This document shows positions 50,401 through 57,224 of a stretch of 64,000 bases of DNA, piece by piece (the first letter of the stretch is position 1; the number at the start of each line of letters is the position of its first letter). The position numbers and the translations under genes were made by a program. Source of the stretch: Mucilaginibacter aquaedulcis (GTDB taxonomy: Bacteria; Bacteroidota; Bacteroidia; Sphingobacteriales; Sphingobacteriaceae); NCBI RefSeq assembly GCF_030409325.1, contig NZ_JAUFPR010000001.1:620001-684000 (forward strand), given 5' to 3'. The notes beneath the pieces were generated by a model that saw only the letters and a list, made by a program, of their open reading frames with translations, was not told the origin of the DNA and did no database searches.

Positions 50401-52699
50401 AACTATTTTGATAGCTGATGGCTCTTAAGGCTGCTTGCCATTGCGCAATTGTTGCCGAACCTCCGGCAGATGAAAGGGTAAATATGCCACTTAATACATT
50501 GTAAGATCCGGATATGTTGCCGGTATTTGAACTTGGAGTAAAAACAAGTGCATCTTCGGGAGAGGTCCAATTACCCGTAATACTAACTGTTCCCTGAAAA
50601 AGTGTTGTATTATCCACATCGCTTACCGTGATTCCATTATCAATAACCACCGGCGAACCGCTATAGGTAGTTGTGCCTCCGCTTGCAACCAACACAGGCG
50701 CCTGGTTTACTGCAGTTATATTGAGAGTTGCAGTTGCTGTGTTACATAACGAAGGTGTGCCGTTATCACATACCAGGTAGGTAAAAGAATCGGAACCTGA
50801 ATAATTATTATTTGGCGTATAGGTAAAGCTACCATCAGCATTTAATACTATAGTACCATTTACAGGAGCTGTTATCAATGATGCGGTTAAAGTGTTGCCG
50901 TCCGGGTCGGTATCATTGCTAAGTACATTTCCGGTTTTAGCAGTATTTTGATTAGTTGTGTAAGTATCGTCATTAGCTACCGGGTTGGAGTTAGCATGTG
51001 CAAGCGTCACAGTTACCGTGTTGCCACTCACTGTACCGTCATTTGCTTTATAAGTAAAGGAATCATTGGTGTTGCCTGATGGCGTGTAGGTAAAACTGCC
51101 ATTGGCATTTAAAACAAGCGATCCGTGAGCCGGGCCGCTTACTAAAACAGCTGTGATTGCATCACCATTAGCATCATTATCATTACTTAACACACCTGGT
51201 GCTGCTACTGTTAAAGGAGTACCAACGGTATAACTATAGTTATCAGCCACAGCAACCGGAGCAACATTTGCAGGTGAAAGCGACACTGTTACCGTGTTAC
51301 CACTAACAGTCCCGTCATTTGCTTTGTAAGTAAAGGAATCAGAAGTGTTACCTACCGGCGTGTAGGTAAAAGCTCCATTGGCATTTAAAACAAGGGATCC
51401 GTGTGCTGGGCCAGTTACTAAAATAGCTGAGAGTGTATTACCATTAGCATCATTATCATTACTTAACACACCCGGCGCTGCTATTACCAATGGCGAACCT
51501 ATAATGTAGGTGTAGTTATCAGCAACGGCTACCGGTGCAACATTTGCTGGTGTTAGGTTTACCGTTACCGTATTGCCATCCACCGTACCATCATTTGCCT
51601 TATAAGTAAATGAATCGGCGGTGTTGCCAGATGGCGTGTAGGTAAAACTGCCATTGGCATTTAATACAAGGGTGCCATGTGTAGGGTTGGTTACTTTAAT
51701 GGCGGTAAGCGGGTTGCTATCAGGATCTGTATCATTACCTAAAACCCCTGGCGCGGCTACTACCAATGGCGAACCAATGGTGTAAGTATAGTTATCGGCC
51801 GCGGTAACGGGTGCCTGATTGGCAACTAGAGTTTTAAAAGTTTGATCTGCCCCGTAAGATGTGCCTATGGTGTTGGTTGCGTAAGCCCGGTAATGATAAG
51901 TAGTATTACCTGCCAGGCCCGATGCATTTGCTGATATGGCCCCGGTTCCGTTGCCATTAGCTAATTTATTATCGGTTATGGTTGGATTGGCGGTTGTTGA
52001 ATATACTATCCCCTTATCATTTACAGTAGCCCCGCCATCTGATGAAACATTACCGGCTAAAGTTGCCGAATTTGCAGTAACCGCAGATGAGCCTGTTGTA
52101 GTAACCGTAGGTGCATTTGCTGCTAATGCTACTACAATATCATCATACCCAATACCAATAACGGTGCCGCTGCTGGAGGTAAACCGTACTTCATCAATAT
52201 TGGCAAATGCACTTAACTGGGCCGATGGAATAGCTACCGGTAAGTTAACACTGAGTGCACCAGTAGACGTGGAACCAACTTCAGAGCCATTTCGGTAAGC
52301 ATGCAAAGTAATTGACTGGGCACCACCTGCAGCAGCAGTTACATTGGTGGGTGAAACTGATATACCAGTTAAGGTAAAAAGCCCACCAGAAGTTCTGAAA
52401 AACCTTGAGTAATTAAGCACAGTAGCACCTGCTGCATTCCTTGTGGTTCTCACATAACTAATTCCGCTAATTGTAGCAAATGTAATGCTCAACTGCCCTG
52501 TTCCTACTCCCTGCAATGAAAAACCGTTGGCAGCCGGGCAATTGGCGTTGGTAAATGCTAAGGTTACGTTATCATTTGCAGATGCCAAAGTACTGTTTGT
52601 TGTAAAGCAGGACCAATCAATTGTGGTTTGGGCATAGGCGCGCAAACCGGGAATTATAAATAAAATGATTATGCAAAAAACAAGTAAAAGTTTTTTCAT
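44498..52699 (-). CDS. Giant T9SS adhesin with MBG and cadherin-like repeats
   Basis: 2733 residues. Signal peptide (MKKLLLVFCIIILFIIPGLRAYAQ). In order: a beta-sandwich head (25-190), an FN3-like domain (about 195-290), four VCBS/cadherin-like repeats (about 290-665, each NVAPVAVADNY...DSFTYKANDGTV), two intermediate domains (670-900), then about 20 MBG domains (about 905-2543, unit near 80 residues with KVYGA.NPALSVSYSGF and SPVNTYPITASGA), a cadherin-like beta-sandwich (2545-2640) and a type B gliding-motility C-terminal domain (NGDGKNDFWVIKDI). It is secreted by the type IX system with the PorP/SprF protein downstream. Probably an adhesive surface stalk. Confidence 0.93.
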   Translation of the reverse strand: MKKLLLVFCIIILFIIPGLRAYAQTTIDWSCFTTNSTLASANDNVTLAFTNANCPAANGFSLQGVGTGQLSITFATISGISYVRTTRNAAGATVLNYSRFFRTSGGLFTLTGISVSPTNVTAAAGGAQSITLHAYRNGSEVGSTSTGALSVNLPVAIPSAQLSAFANIDEVRFTSSSGTVIGIGYDDIVVALAANAPTVTTTGSSAVTANSATLAGNVSSDGGATVNDKGIVYSTTANPTITDNKLANGNGTGAISANASGLAGNTTYHYRAYATNTIGTSYGADQTFKTLVANQAPVTAADNYTYTIGSPLVVAAPGVLGNDTDPDSNPLTAIKVTNPTHGTLVLNANGSFTYTPSGNTADSFTYKANDGTVDGNTVTVNLTPANVAPVAVADNYTYIIGSPLVIAAPGVLSNDNDANGNTLSAILVTGPAHGSLVLNANGAFTYTPVGNTSDSFTYKANDGTVSGNTVTVSLSPANVAPVAVADNYSYTVGTPLTVAAPGVLSNDNDANGDAITAVLVSGPAHGSLVLNANGSFTYTPSGNTNDSFTYKANDGTVSGNTVTVTLAHANSNPVANDDTYTTNQNTAKTGNVLSNDTDPDGNTLTASLITAPVNGTIVLNADGSFTYTPNNNYSGSDSFTYLVCDNGTPSLCNTATATLNITAVNQAPVLVASGGTTTYSGSPVVIDNGITVSDVDNTTLFQGTVSITGNWTSPEDALVFTPSSNTGNISGSYNVLSGIFTLSSAGGSATIAQWQAALRAISYQNSSSTPSTLTRTISFKVSDASLLSAPVTKTVTISPAAIGTTGTLSALTTTYGTASSSGTFSVSGVGVGSGILATAPTGFEVSADNASFAATVTIGTAGIISSTPVYIRLAAGTAAGTYSGNVVLSATGAANVNVATVVSTVNKVSITVTASTGQNKIYGNVDPTLTYAITTGALVGTDAFTGSLTRAPGENFGTYAIQKGSLALSSNYTLTFVAANFTINKAAVTLTADTKNKIYGAADPFLSFKITSGTLKFADTFTGSLTRVPGENVGSYAIQQGSLAISNNYTLTYIAGNMVVTPAPLTITANDKGKAFGQTITGGPGSTEFTSSGLVGAETIASVTITYGTGAAAGAPVATYTGSVVASAATGGTFNAGNYAITYVAGNIIVGQAVLTIKADDKSKVYGALMPTLSVSYSGFVGTDDASSLTTLPIISTTAVPKSPVNTYAITVSGAVSSNYTIVYQPGTLNVTPAPLTITADNNTKVYGAPVPALSVSYSGFVGTDNAASLTAQPIIIAPVSANSPVNTYPITAGGAASANYTITYQPGTLTVTPAALTITANNQTKVYGAALPTLTVSYSGFVGIDDASSLTTTPIISTTAVTTSPVNTYPITASGAVSANYTFTYQPGTLTVSPAALTITANDANKVYGAPVPVLSVSYSGFVGTDDASSLTTAPTISTTAVVNSPVNTYPITASGAVSSNYTFVYQPGTLTVSPAALTITANNATKVYGAPVPALSVSYNGFVGTDDASSLTTAPTISTGATVASPVNTYPITASGAVSANYTIVYQPGTLTITPAVLAITANDATKVYGAAIPTLSVSYSGFVGTDDASSLTTAPIISTTAVATSPVNTYPITASGAVSANYTFTYKPGTLTVTPAVLTITADNQTRVYGANIPSLTVSYSGFAGADNASSLTTQPSVTTTAVATSPVNTYPITASGAASSNYTFVYQPGTLTVTAAPLTITANNKSKVFGQTLTGGPGSTDFTSAGLVNSETIGSVTITYGTGSAAGAPANTYTGSVVASAATGGSFNAGNYSITYVAGNIVVGKAVLTITADDKTKTYGSVNPPPTVTYSGFMGADDASSLTTQPTISTTAVINSPVNTYPITASGAVSSNYTFVYKPGTLTVTPASLTITANNKTKTYGELLTGAAGSTAFSTTGLVNAETIGSVTIAYGTGAVANAPVTTYTGSVSASAATGGTFNASNYTITYAKGNIIVNKLALIVKADAKTKIYGDADPALTYSITTGALVGTDAFTGALTRDGGENFGTYTIKQGTLALNSNYTLSYVNANFTITKKVLTITANDATKVYGTANPALSVSYSGFAGADDASSLTTKPSTSTTAVTTSPVNTYPITASGAASANYSFVYKPGVLTVTKAVLTITANDATKVYGTANPALLVSYSGFMGADNTSSLTTKPTVSTTAVVTSPVNTYPITASGAVSNNYSFVYKPGVLTVTKAVLTITAKNATKVYGTDNPALDVTYAGFVGTDNASGLTTAPVVTTTAVTMSPLNTYPITASGAASGNYSFVYKPGVLTVTKAVLTITADNITKAYGTVNPPLTITYSGFAGTDDASNLTTAPNISTTAVTNSPVNTYPISVSGAVSPNYSFIYKPGVLTVTQPVLTITVNNVSKTYGSANPTLSVSYSGFVNGDNSATLTKAPVITTTANASSGAGTYPITVSGAAIINYRIVYVQGTLTVNKADLTFTADSKNRLYGTSNPALTATYNGFVNGDNEASLTTVPVLKTSATTTSAPGDYPITVSGGVSDNYNFNYVGGELTVKPLSIATLNDLVLSSGTLSPSFSTSTPAYTAQVDNRVEFIKLTLTFEGTATAKINGTSAPNGSPSTGFPLNVGYNTITVVITAQDGITTSTYTVTIYRGESQDLIVGTNILTPNGDGKNDFWVIKDIQLFPNNSVVVYDRGGRTVYTKHGYNNEWDGTYGGSPLTEGTYYYTVDLGPGQRKFKGYITIVRNR

Positions 52700-52771
52700 G
52701 GTGATAAGGTTGGTTTAGGCAATGTAAATACACCTGCTACCAGGTATATTTTAATAAATTATATGATCGTG

Positions 52772-53743
52772 TTATTCTGTTCCAATGGTTGCCGGCTTAA
52801 AATCGGGGGCATAGCTTTCAAAACATTGCACGGTTTTAAGCCCGTATGCACCGGCAAACCTGGCCGGTATATAATTGTTGCTGCCGATCTTAAAAAAATT
52901 GATATGCAATAGTTTATCACCATTACATACAACTGTAAAATCGCCATTATCATTAATTACAATGGTACCAGGCTTATATCTGTGCTGATAGGCCGTGGTA
53001 ATGGCAGCATCTAAAATTTTTAATTCAAACCCGTTGATCATGGTAATGGCCCCGGTGTTCCAGGAATTACAGGCCTTGATCACATCAATGATCTCTTCAG
53101 CCTCCATCATATTCCAGTTGATCAGCACATCCTTAAGCTGCGGCTTATCATAATAAGCAGCTTTACTTTCATCCTGCTCAACATCGGTTAACGGCTTATT
53201 GGCCATTATGCCGTTAAGTATATCCGTTACCCCTTTTACCTGCAGCTCACCAAATAACTGGTATACATGATCGTAGCTATAGTGAGGCAGGTTAATAACA
53301 TTATATTGCCATGCTACAGGTCCGCTATCCAGCTTATTGGTAAGCCGGTGGATAGCCAATCCAATTTCTTTATATCCCTTTCGCAGCTGCCAGAAAACCG
53401 GCGATGGCCCCCTGAACTGCGGCAGCCTGCCAAAGTGTATATTATAGATGCCATGCCTTACATGGCTCAGTTGTTCTGTTTTTACAATGCTGCTGTAGCC
53501 CGCAAAAAAAATAATATCCGGCTCCAATACCTGGCTCCAGTTATACAGGTCATCCTTCCCTTCCTCAAATGTTACCGGGATACCTGCGGCATTGCAAAAG
53601 CCCAGGGTTTCGGCTGTGTTTTGATCAGGAGCAGTTGATTTGCCAATGTATAACATAACCCCTGCTTTATTTTTATAGTGATATAAATTTGAAAGCAGGG
53701 GCATGTACAACATTGCCGAATTGGAAACGATTCCTATTTTCAT
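52772..53743 (-). CDS. Formyltransferase-fold protein
   Basis: 323 residues. The N-terminal Formyl_trans_N domain has NIHFGRLPQFRGPSPVFWQL (catalytic Asn/His) and the NKLDSGPVAWQ motif with the catalytic Asp, as in methionyl-tRNA and sugar N-formyltransferases. The C-terminal part is shorter and does not match the Fmt C-domain. It probably transfers a formyl group to an amino-sugar or other amine, not to initiator tRNA. It lies between the adhesin and the collar-protein gene, so a role in surface or glycan modification is plausible but unproven. Confidence 0.82.
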   Translation of the reverse strand: MKIGIVSNSAMLYMPLLSNLYHYKNKAGVMLYIGKSTAPDQNTAETLGFCNAAGIPVTFEEGKDDLYNWSQVLEPDIIFFAGYSSIVKTEQLSHVRHGIYNIHFGRLPQFRGPSPVFWQLRKGYKEIGLAIHRLTNKLDSGPVAWQYNVINLPHYSYDHVYQLFGELQVKGVTDILNGIMANKPLTDVEQDESKAAYYDKPQLKDVLINWNMMEAEEIIDVIKACNSWNTGAITMINGFELKILDAAITTAYQHRYKPGTIVINDNGDFTVVCNGDKLLHINFFKIGSNNYIPARFAGAYGLKTVQCFESYAPDFKPATIGTE

Positions 53744-53770
53744 CAGTTACAGTTCAGCAATTAGTATCAA

Positions 53771-54316
53771 TTAGTTACGTGATGGAAAAACACCTTCCAG
53801 TGCAATAATGTAGGTTACCGCCAAATATGGCTGCATATTATTGTGCGGCTGGCTGCCACCTGCCTGCACAATCATACCTGGAGCCATGGTAACATTTGCA
53901 TTTGCAGGTATGGCTTCTATGAAATTTGATGGTGCACCGCCAGCTGCCATATCTGTTGATACAGCCAGCAGAGTTCCGCTTGGTGAAGTCTGCGTTGCGG
54001 TATTGCTGCTTGCTGCAACCGCATGGCTATGCTGCGGCATTTGTGTGCTTAACAAAGTCACATTTTCTGTTCCGCTTGCTTCGCCAATTACCCTGTTAGT
54101 TAGGCCCGGGCCTTGTCCCCAGTGTATTGGCGCACGGCCACGCAGATCAGGTAATGCGAAAGTACTTGTTCCGTTACCGCCGTAAGTAGTACCCAATAAT
54201 GAAAACAACGCTGAGTTTTGCGCTATTGACAGTATTTGACCATTACATAATGCCCAGCCACGTGGGGCAAAATTACCTGCAAATAATGTAATTGATCCAA
54301 GAATAGGAGTGTCCAT
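53771..54316 (-). CDS. Phage tail-collar domain protein (microcystin-dependent protein type)
   Basis: 181 residues. LGSITLFAGNFAPRGWALCNGQILSIAQNSALFSLLGTTYGGNGTSTFALPDLRGRAP is the classic tail-collar domain; PYLAVTYIIALEGVFPSRN is the standard C-terminus. Such proteins occur as phage tail fibre tips and as secreted bacterial proteins. No other phage genes adjoin it, so this is a cellular member. 27 bases separate it from the formyltransferase gene. Confidence 0.92.
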   Translation of the reverse strand: MDTPILGSITLFAGNFAPRGWALCNGQILSIAQNSALFSLLGTTYGGNGTSTFALPDLRGRAPIHWGQGPGLTNRVIGEASGTENVTLLSTQMPQHSHAVAASSNTATQTSPSGTLLAVSTDMAAGGAPSNFIEAIPANANVTMAPGMIVQAGGSQPHNNMQPYLAVTYIIALEGVFPSRN

Positions 54317-54808
54317 GATTTTTAATTTATAGGGTTTAGATTATTAATTTGCAATAAAACTAACCAGACACTGAAGCATGACAACTTTTACATAATAAGC
54401 AATACAATATACATATTACGGGTTGTTTTTCATCTAAAAAATAAACACACTTAAACTTATTTGTATAATATATATACACCAAGGCCCTGATGCAATAAGC
54501 GGGATAAAATGGAAGGCATAATGAGAAACTATTAATATGCGAACAAATTATAGCGCAAAAATTGCATTAAGCAAGTATTATGGCATAAAATCTTCGCAAA
54601 ATAGTATTTGGTGGGTTTTCATTTTTCAGCTTTAAGGTTTAGTATTGGGAGTAAATATAATAGGTTTTAATATATTATTATAATTTTTTTTGTTCATTTT
54701 ATAATTAAACTATTAAGCACTAAATATTTACTATATTCCGTTGCAGATATTGCATATTTACTCTATAATAGGCACCTTTATCAAACCTGAACCAAAGCAA
54801 TAACGCTT
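54317..54808. other. Divergent AT-rich intergenic region
   Basis: 492 bases between the collar-protein gene and the Asp/Asn hydroxylase gene. Highly AT-rich around 54640-54760. No gene or convincing promoter seen. Confidence 0.35.
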
Positions 54809-55507
54809 ATGATCCGCTATGCCAAACTACCGTTGTATTTTGATCTGAATGGAATAAAGCAACAACTATCGGCTTTAAACAATCAATGGCAGGAGCATTT
54901 TAACACCAGTTATTACGAAGGCTCGTGGAAAGTGCTGGCCTTACGATCGCCGGGAGGCAATGCCCAAAACATTATACCCGATTTGATAGCAGATAGTGAT
55001 TACCGGGATACGGCTTTTATGCAACATTTCCCCTCGGTATCTGCATTATTATCCACACTTAACTGCCCGGTAATGGCGGTGCGTTTTTTAAACCTACAGA
55101 CTGGTGCAGTAATTAAACCCCATCGTGATCATGAACTGGCCTTTGAAAAAGGCGAAGCACGTTTGCACTTCCCCATCATCACCAACCCACAGGTTTCATT
55201 TACTGTTGAGGATGAAAGTATCCCTTTACAGGAAGGTGACTGCTGGTATATCAACGCCAACTTAACCCACAGTGTGGTTAACATGGGTACCGCCGACAGG
55301 ATACACCTTGTTATTGATTGCCAGGTAAACAGCTGGCTAAAACAACTGATGAGCAGTGCCACCACCGTATCGCACCATACCGCGGATAATAATCTCCCTG
55401 ACATTATCAGGGAACTGCGGATGCAGAATACCGATACATCCAATAACCTGGCCCATCAGCTGGAGCAACAGCTGTTAACCGTGAATATTAATACATCAAT
55501 TATTTAA
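54809..55507 (+). CDS. Aspartyl/asparaginyl beta-hydroxylase domain protein
   Basis: 232 residues, cytoplasmic. The 2-oxoglutarate/Fe(II) site is visible: His and Asp of IKPHRDHELAF (about 109-113), second His of NLTHSVVNMG (about 154), and the RIHLVID arginine for 2-oxoglutarate. It would hydroxylate Asp or Asn side chains in a peptide. The sulfotransferase gene starts 5 bases after its stop, so they are one transcript. The C-terminal 50 residues are an extra helical tail. Confidence 0.88.
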   Translation: MIRYAKLPLYFDLNGIKQQLSALNNQWQEHFNTSYYEGSWKVLALRSPGGNAQNIIPDLIADSDYRDTAFMQHFPSVSALLSTLNCPVMAVRFLNLQTGAVIKPHRDHELAFEKGEARLHFPIITNPQVSFTVEDESIPLQEGDCWYINANLTHSVVNMGTADRIHLVIDCQVNSWLKQLMSSATTVSHHTADNNLPDIIRELRMQNTDTSNNLAHQLEQQLLTVNINTSII

Positions 55508-55512
55508 ACCCT

Positions 55513-56457
55513 ATGCCCCATCTGTCTCTGAAAAACTGGATCCCTTATAAATTTGATAAAGAGTTTTGCTATTGGCTAAACACCTTTAACGAACCTTTTA
55601 CCGCTCCGTTTTTTGACGATACCATTAGCAGGTGCAAAAGATTAGCTTATGCACATGCCTCATTTAAACCAGTGAGCCATGTGGAGATGTTGAATGAATG
55701 GTCGGACGGTTTAGATTACCTTGAGCCAACGGCTTTTATTTTTCATATCTCGCGCTGCGGTTCAACGCTGGTATCGCAACTGCTGGCCACTACAGATGAA
55801 CATATTACGCTCTCGGAAGTTCCCTTTTTTGATGACCTGCTCCGTTTGCCTTTCCAGAATACAGTTTTTGATGAAACCGATGTATCCGGATTATTGCGGG
55901 CTGCAATCCGCTTTTACGGGCAAAAAAGAACCGGGCGCGAGCAACATTTATTTATTAAAACAGATAGCTGGCACATCCTCTTTTATCAACAATTACGGGC
56001 TCTGTACCCTCATGTACCGTTTATTTTGATATACCGCAGCCCCGATGAGGTATTAACATCGCACCTGAAAATTCCGGGAATGCAGGCCGTGCCGGGTTTG
56101 ATAGAGCCGCGGGTATTTGGATTTAACCCGGATGAGATCACCTATAATCGTCCGGATATTTATGTTGCGCAAGTATTGGAAAAATACCTTGAACAGTACC
56201 AGCATGTTCTTAATACCGACAGCAATTGCCTGCTTCTTAATTACAATGAAGGCCCTATGGCTATGATCAATAAGATAGCAGCCTTTACCAATACCACTAT
56301 TAGCCAGGAAGTATTAGCTATAATGAGCCAGCGAAGCCAATACCACTCAAAAAGGCCAAATGAAGCCTTTACAGAAGAACTCCGGCCACAAAGGCTAACT
56401 TATATAAACCGGGCCATGGGGCTTTATGATGAGCTTGAAGCACTGGTATTAAAATAG
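55513..56457 (+). CDS. Sulfotransferase-family protein
   Basis: 314 residues. PAPS-binding loop ISRCGSTLVSQLLATTDEHITLSE (about 79-102), followed by the 3'-phosphate-binding region FILIYRSPDEVLTSHL. These fit the sulfotransferase fold. The acceptor is unknown. It is encoded directly with a peptidyl Asp/Asn hydroxylase, so a peptide or protein acceptor can be proposed. Confidence 0.85.
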   Translation: MPHLSLKNWIPYKFDKEFCYWLNTFNEPFTAPFFDDTISRCKRLAYAHASFKPVSHVEMLNEWSDGLDYLEPTAFIFHISRCGSTLVSQLLATTDEHITLSEVPFFDDLLRLPFQNTVFDETDVSGLLRAAIRFYGQKRTGREQHLFIKTDSWHILFYQQLRALYPHVPFILIYRSPDEVLTSHLKIPGMQAVPGLIEPRVFGFNPDEITYNRPDIYVAQVLEKYLEQYQHVLNTDSNCLLLNYNEGPMAMINKIAAFTNTTISQEVLAIMSQRSQYHSKRPNEAFTEELRPQRLTYINRAMGLYDELEALVLK

Positions 56458-56483
56458 AAAAGGCAGCCAAATAGCCGCCTTTT
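56458..56483. terminator. Bidirectional terminator
   Basis: AAAAGGC (56458-56464) and GCCTTTT (56477-56483) with an inner GC pair, between convergent genes. Confidence 0.7.
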
Positions 56484-56499
56484 ACTGAACTTGATTGTA

Positions 56500-57102
56500 T
56501 TAATTTACAGAAAAGCTGTTAATTGCTTTTTCAAACGCGGTATCCTGAACTACAGGGATAGATAAGCCTTCAACCCTTACCACCTCAATATCGGTAAGGC
56601 CTAAAAAGCCTAAAATGGTTTTCAGGTAAGGTATAGCATGGTCATACGCCTGCATTGGGCCTTCGGTATAAATACCGCCCGAAGCCATGGCAATATATAA
56701 CTTCTTGTTCTGAATTAAGCCCTGCGGGCCGTTTTCATCGTATTTAAAGGTAATACCAGCCCTCGCAATGTGGTCTATCCACGCTTTTAATGAAGCGTGG
56801 ATGCTAAAATTGTATAAAGGCGCGCCAATAACTATAATATCTGCGTCCATTAATTGCGCAATAGCTTCGTCAGAATGTCTTGCAGCTTCTGCGCTTTCGG
56901 GGGTACGTTGTTCAACCGGGGTAAAAAAAGAAGCAAGGTGCGCCTCTTCTAATACCGGGAACTGCTCTTTTACCAGGTTTCTTTCGGTAACTGTGCTGCC
57001 TGGATAAGTTGCCTTAAGTTTTTCAACTATCTGGTTCCCCAGCTTAATGCTAACTGACTCTGACCCTCTTGGGCTGGAAATAATGTGAAGTATCTTTTTC
57101 AT
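56500..57102 (-). CDS. azoR: FMN-dependent NADH-azoreductase (AzoR/AcpD family)
   Basis: 200 residues, flavodoxin-like fold: ISSPRGSESVSIKLGNQIVEKL (FMN phosphate loop), IVIGAPLYNFSIHASLKAWIDHIARAG, and KKLYIAMASGGIYTEGPMQAYDHA. It would reduce quinones or azo compounds with NADH. The promoter carries two adjoining palindromes (57160-57193), suggesting control by a redox-type repressor or activator. Confidence 0.92.
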   Translation of the reverse strand: MKKILHIISSPRGSESVSIKLGNQIVEKLKATYPGSTVTERNLVKEQFPVLEEAHLASFFTPVEQRTPESAEAARHSDEAIAQLMDADIIVIGAPLYNFSIHASLKAWIDHIARAGITFKYDENGPQGLIQNKKLYIAMASGGIYTEGPMQAYDHAIPYLKTILGFLGLTDIEVVRVEGLSIPVVQDTAFEKAINSFSVN

Positions 57103-57124
57103 TTGGTGTATCTGATTAATGAAA

Positions 57125-57193
57125 CAAAATTACCTCCATTTAACCCGTCTGTACCCCGGCTATCCTAAAGGATAGTAGTATCCTTTAGGATAG
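57125..57193 (-). promoter_or_regulatory. azoR promoter with paired palindromic operators
   Basis: Read leftwards a -7 box TAATTTTG (57132-57125). Upstream are CTATCCTAAAGGATAG (57160-57175) and GTATCCTTTAGGATAG (57178-57193), each a palindrome, together also an inverted repeat. Position just upstream of the -33 region suggests a regulator such as HxlR or MarR; no such gene is close by. Confidence 0.65.
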
Positions 57194-57224
57194 CGAGTAG
57201 CAATTATATCAGTAAATCAACAAC

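Noticed and set aside
53771..54316. Second prophage at the tail-collar gene
   Set aside because: No other phage gene adjoins it and such collar proteins are often cellular.
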